Assembly: GCA_900155495.1 (NCBI GenBank)
Contig: FTLJ01001048.1
Span: 1-21,357, forward strand
Direction: 5' to 3'
DNA length: 21,357 bases
Source: Porogramme epimiltina
Taxonomy: Eukaryota; Basidiomycota; Agaricomycetes; Polyporales; Polyporaceae
The notes beneath the pieces are model-generated. The model searched no databases. It was not told the origin of the DNA and was given only the letters and a program-made list of their open reading frames with translations. Shown in pieces: positions 18,626 to 21,357 of this stretch. Each line of letters starts with the position of its first letter. Position 1 is the first letter of the stretch. A program made the translations under genes and the position numbers.

Positions 18626-20837
18626 CTATCGCCCCGCCTCGAACGCCGTCCCGGACTCGCTCTCGGACGCGCACGCGCCGAGCTTGTCTCTTTCTCTTCC
18701 CTTCGCGCCCGCCTCCTCGTCATCGGGGACGATGCTGTCCGTCGAGAGCGCGTCCGCGGAGATGACCGTCGTGAACTGCCCCGCGCGCGCGTCAGCGTTT
18801 GCGCCACTCCCAGCGAAAGCAGGGGAAAGGGGGAGGGGGGAAAGAGGGGGGGAGGGACGCACCTCGACGCCCTGGTGGCAGCTCGCGGCAGGCCGGCACG
18901 CCGCCTCGGGGTCGCGCGAGCGCCCGTGCCGCGCGGGGCGGCCGCCGGCGAGCAGGGAGCCGCGCGCGTTGAGGGTCGCGAGGAGCGAGTTGACGTACAC
19001 TGCGCGCGGGGCGGGGCGGTTATAAGACGGGGGCGCATACAGGAGAAGAGGTGGGGCGCGCGTACGCTTGCTGAGGATGAAGTAGAAGGAGAAGTAGTAG
19101 AACTTGTCGGGTACGAGGGCGTACTGCAGGGGGATGTCGTGTTAAGGAGAGATAATGAGAGATGCGGGGGAGGGCGTACCGTGAGCACCGACGTGATCGC
19201 GCATACGCTAGCGAAGATGGATCAGAGTTAATGTTTTGCATGATGGTAGGGAGCAGCGCGCGCACGCACCTCGTCAAGAGCCCCGTATTAACACAATACG
19301 TCATCAACACCGAGATAGCCGAGTCCGTACTGCGACCCCACCACCCCATCAGCGCACACGCCCCACGCCATGCACAACTCCCGCCCACACATGCGACATA
19401 CACACCTGCGGATGCCCGTCTGGTAGCGCCTGAGCAGCGCGCACTGCGCGGCGGCGACGATGAAGTCGACCGCGGCCTCGACGCCGAGGCCGGCGTACAT
19501 GCCCCACTGTGCGCGGTTCGTGTCAGCGCGGAGGGGAGGGCGCGGAGGGGAGGGCGCGGAGGGCGCGAGGGACGTACGGCGAATTGGCTGTTTTGGCTGA
19601 AGGAATCGATTGTGGACCTGTGGGGGCGTTAGTATGGTCCGGGTGGCAGGCTGGGATCAGCGGGGACGTACAGTTTTGCCGCGAAGACTGGACAGAGGCG
19701 GGGAGGGAATTGGTGAGCATGGTGACCGAGATGACTGCTTCACGGAACTTACTGAAGCCGTCAACTGATAGTGGGTGGGTGAGCATAGCGTGAGGAAACA
19801 GGCGTGTTCTGTGGACTCACCAGGGACGAATATCGAGAGCACGAGCTAGTTGGAAATGTAAATCACGCGGTGGTTGAGTTTGAACGTGACACAACGTACG
19901 ATGATCCCCGGGATTATCCAGTTCTTCTCTCCCACTGAACGATAAAAGTGAGCGGCGGCCAGACACTAGCCTTTTGCTGGACTTGCGCTTATAGATCCTG
20001 TACCCGAAGAACCTAGATAATGAGAGCCGATTAGCGACGCGGTCGCCACGGCGCGACGTCGACTTACGCGCGCACGATAGAGTTGCTGATGTTCTGCGCG
20101 TATTTCGAGCGTGAGTATGGAGCATGTGCCACGCGAAGCGGCGGACACTCACAGAAGTGACGATCATAGCCTGAGCATGAACGACGGTGAATATGCAGCT
20201 CCGAGAGGTTAGAGTCGTGGAATTAACTTACAGGAAGCGGCCTGCGGGTATATTATAAATGCGTGTGAGAAGTCATCAATGGACGGACGCACCATATCGG
20301 TTTCTGAATGGCAGCGAGATTGGTGAAGTTGGTGATGCAATACCAGTACACGGTAGCGACGGTAAGGCTGCAATGCAGGGTGTCGAGTATCCTGTCATAT
20401 GGGCGGTAATGAGAACGCTAGTGTGGCCAGTGTGAATAGAGCGTCTTTACCACAATAGCCCGACCTTTGCGAGACGGTCCTTCAGCTTTCGCAGGTCGTC
20501 CGAGGCGTGCAAGAGAACTCACCGAGACGCGAATGAGAACCGAGTCCTTGAACCGGCTGCGGAGGTACGCGTGCGCCTGAAGGGACGTGATACCATACAA
20601 CCTTAAAGAACAGTCAGCACATCGTTCAGCAAGAGAGATGAAAGAGCGCGCACACGCAGACCGCGACCTGCCCAAGAAACGCAGCACCAAGAGTGTCTTC
20701 GAGGACGACGGTGCCTACTGTCGAGCCAGCTATCAGGGAGGGTGGTGGGCGGAAGAGAAGGCGGGTGCGCGCGACCGCCCCGCGCTATCACCAGTGGGTG
20801 GCGGGGGACAGGGTGCTCGAGGAGCTCGGGCGGACAT
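18626..20837 (-). CDS. B2: DUF6534-type seven-helix protein, ~20 exons including micro-exons
   Basis: Exons (-): 20837-20792, 20729-20654, 20601-20523, 20464-20451, 20391-20293, 20241-20232, 20170-20153, 20093-20068, 20012-19987, 19934-19900, 19845-19821, 19764-19753, 19687-19672, 19617-19578, 19506-19406, 19329-19270, 19207-19180, 19123-19066, 18999-18863, 18775-18626. All phases join to ~351 aa, the usual family length. Landmarks in order: EDTLGAAFLGQVAV, LYGITSLQAHAYL, VGLLWILDTLHC (across 14-nt exon 4), YWYCITNF, KPIWPLP, FFGYRIYKLG, STIDSFSQ, GLGVEAAVDFIVAAAQC, TDSAISVLM, TGLLTS, YALVPDKFYYFSFYF, LSKLYVNSLLATLNARG (~254-269). The last is diagnostic of DUF6534-containing fungal proteins, whose function is unknown. 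Intron 9 begins GC; all others are GT..AG. Exon 1 and its start are the least certain part; exons 2-20 are supported by homology and by B1. Intergenic neighbours give no role. Confidence 0.85.
19935..19986 (-). other. GC-AG intron in B2
   Basis: The donor is GCAAGT, the standard non-canonical GC donor, and the acceptor is TTCAG. Using it joins YRIYK to LGEKNWIIPG with the correct phase. At the same place B1 has GTAAGT, so the B2 donor looks like a recent T-to-C change. Confidence 0.7.
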
Positions 20838-21357
20838 GGAGTGTGTGAGAGAGGCACTCCGTGATCATACCGCGGCCGCATCGGCGGCGCCTATCTGGGC
20901 CTCGGGGCTCTGGGGGCCGCCGCACGTGGCTCGCCGGCCTCCGGTGCAGTCCGGCTCCCGATCGGCCCCGCCGCGTCCTATTGGGTGGCTGGCCTCTGCA
21001 GCAGGAGCGTTCCTGTTGCTGACCGCGCTCTGCTTGCGTCGCCGGCGCTCCCTGTAACGGCCCGAGCGCGATTCTTGGGCGGTTCTTGAGGCAGGAAGCG
21101 GAGATGGGGAGGCAAGAGAAGGAGTTGGTTCGGCGGAGAGCCCCGGAAGGCCCTCCGCGAGGTAAGTACATGGTGCGCGCGGTACAATGATTATCATACT
21201 GATGTAAGACGAAAGGAACCAATGGGAGCGCCCGCCCGAGAAGCCGGGCGGCGGGCGTACGATAGAGAACATACGAAAAAGGGAAAAGATACAAATCACG
21301 AAACAAATCTAATCTAGAGAGTCCGTAAGGTGCGTAAGGCCTGGCGGCCATTACACT
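20838..21357. other. Right flank upstream of B2
   Basis: GC-rich to about 21060, then average. A + frame (20587-21057), mostly antisense to B2, ends in a hydrophobic stretch (IGWLASAAGAFLLLTALC) and RRRR before a stop at 21055-21057. It looks like a membrane tail but has no recognised family and no homologue upstream of B1, so I do not call it a gene. The final 300 nt hold only short frames. Confidence 0.4.

Noticed and set aside
18078..19231. Long overlapping + frames (315 and 284 residues) and a 230-residue - frame
   Set aside because: All overlap the B2 terminal exons in other frames or on the other strand. The B2 frame is supported by conserved DUF6534-type residues and splice phases; these are not.
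20587..21057. + frame with a hydrophobic C-terminus
   Set aside because: The first half is antisense to B2 exons 1-3 and the tail has no homologue near B1. A hydrophobic run is common in such GC-rich sequence.

Overview
The window looks like genomic DNA of a mushroom-forming basidiomycete (Agaricomycetes, possibly a polypore). No open frame covers a whole protein. Conserved multi-pass membrane proteins appear only after removing many short GT..AG introns, mostly 40-75 nt with CTAAC/CTGAY-like branch sites. The two families found are typical of agaricomycete genomes. I see no prokaryotic operon, CRISPR array, tRNA or rRNA.

The window is an array of duplicated seven-helix membrane protein genes. 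Left block, + strand: family A, a generally unnamed 7-helix family with conserved 'GDAI.WWRAC..W', 'YKAW' and 'LLV.SGAGYS.LW' segments. A1 (1453-3002) and A3 (5697-7212) are intact 8-exon genes; A2 between them (3395-~5190) is a pseudogene. Right block, - strand: family C (C1 11989-13499, C2 14939-16452) consists of two intact 8-exon genes that share A's gene architecture and motifs. Interleaved with them is family B, a DUF6534-type 7-helix family with the hallmark 'LYVNSLLATLNAR'. It has one apparently intact 20-exon gene (B2, 18626-20837), one clear pseudogene (B1, ~8201-10115) and one relic (B3, ~13930-14670).

Read along the - strand, the order is B2-C2-B3-C1-(opposite-strand gap)-B1. This alternation suggests that a B+C pair was duplicated as a unit and then eroded. 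B1 and B2 also share ~440-600 nt of GC-rich 3' flank, and C1 and C2 share several hundred nt of 5' flank.

The most unusual item is B2. Its conserved protein of ~351 residues can be rebuilt only by joining about 20 exons, eight of which are 10-26 nt long, plus one GC-AG intron. The B1 copy independently supports several of these tiny exons. The substrate or ligand of all three families is unknown to me; '7-helix, GPCR-like topology' is inferred from hydrophobicity only. The 10.4-11.6 kb and 16.9-18.1 kb stretches contain no gene I can recognise.
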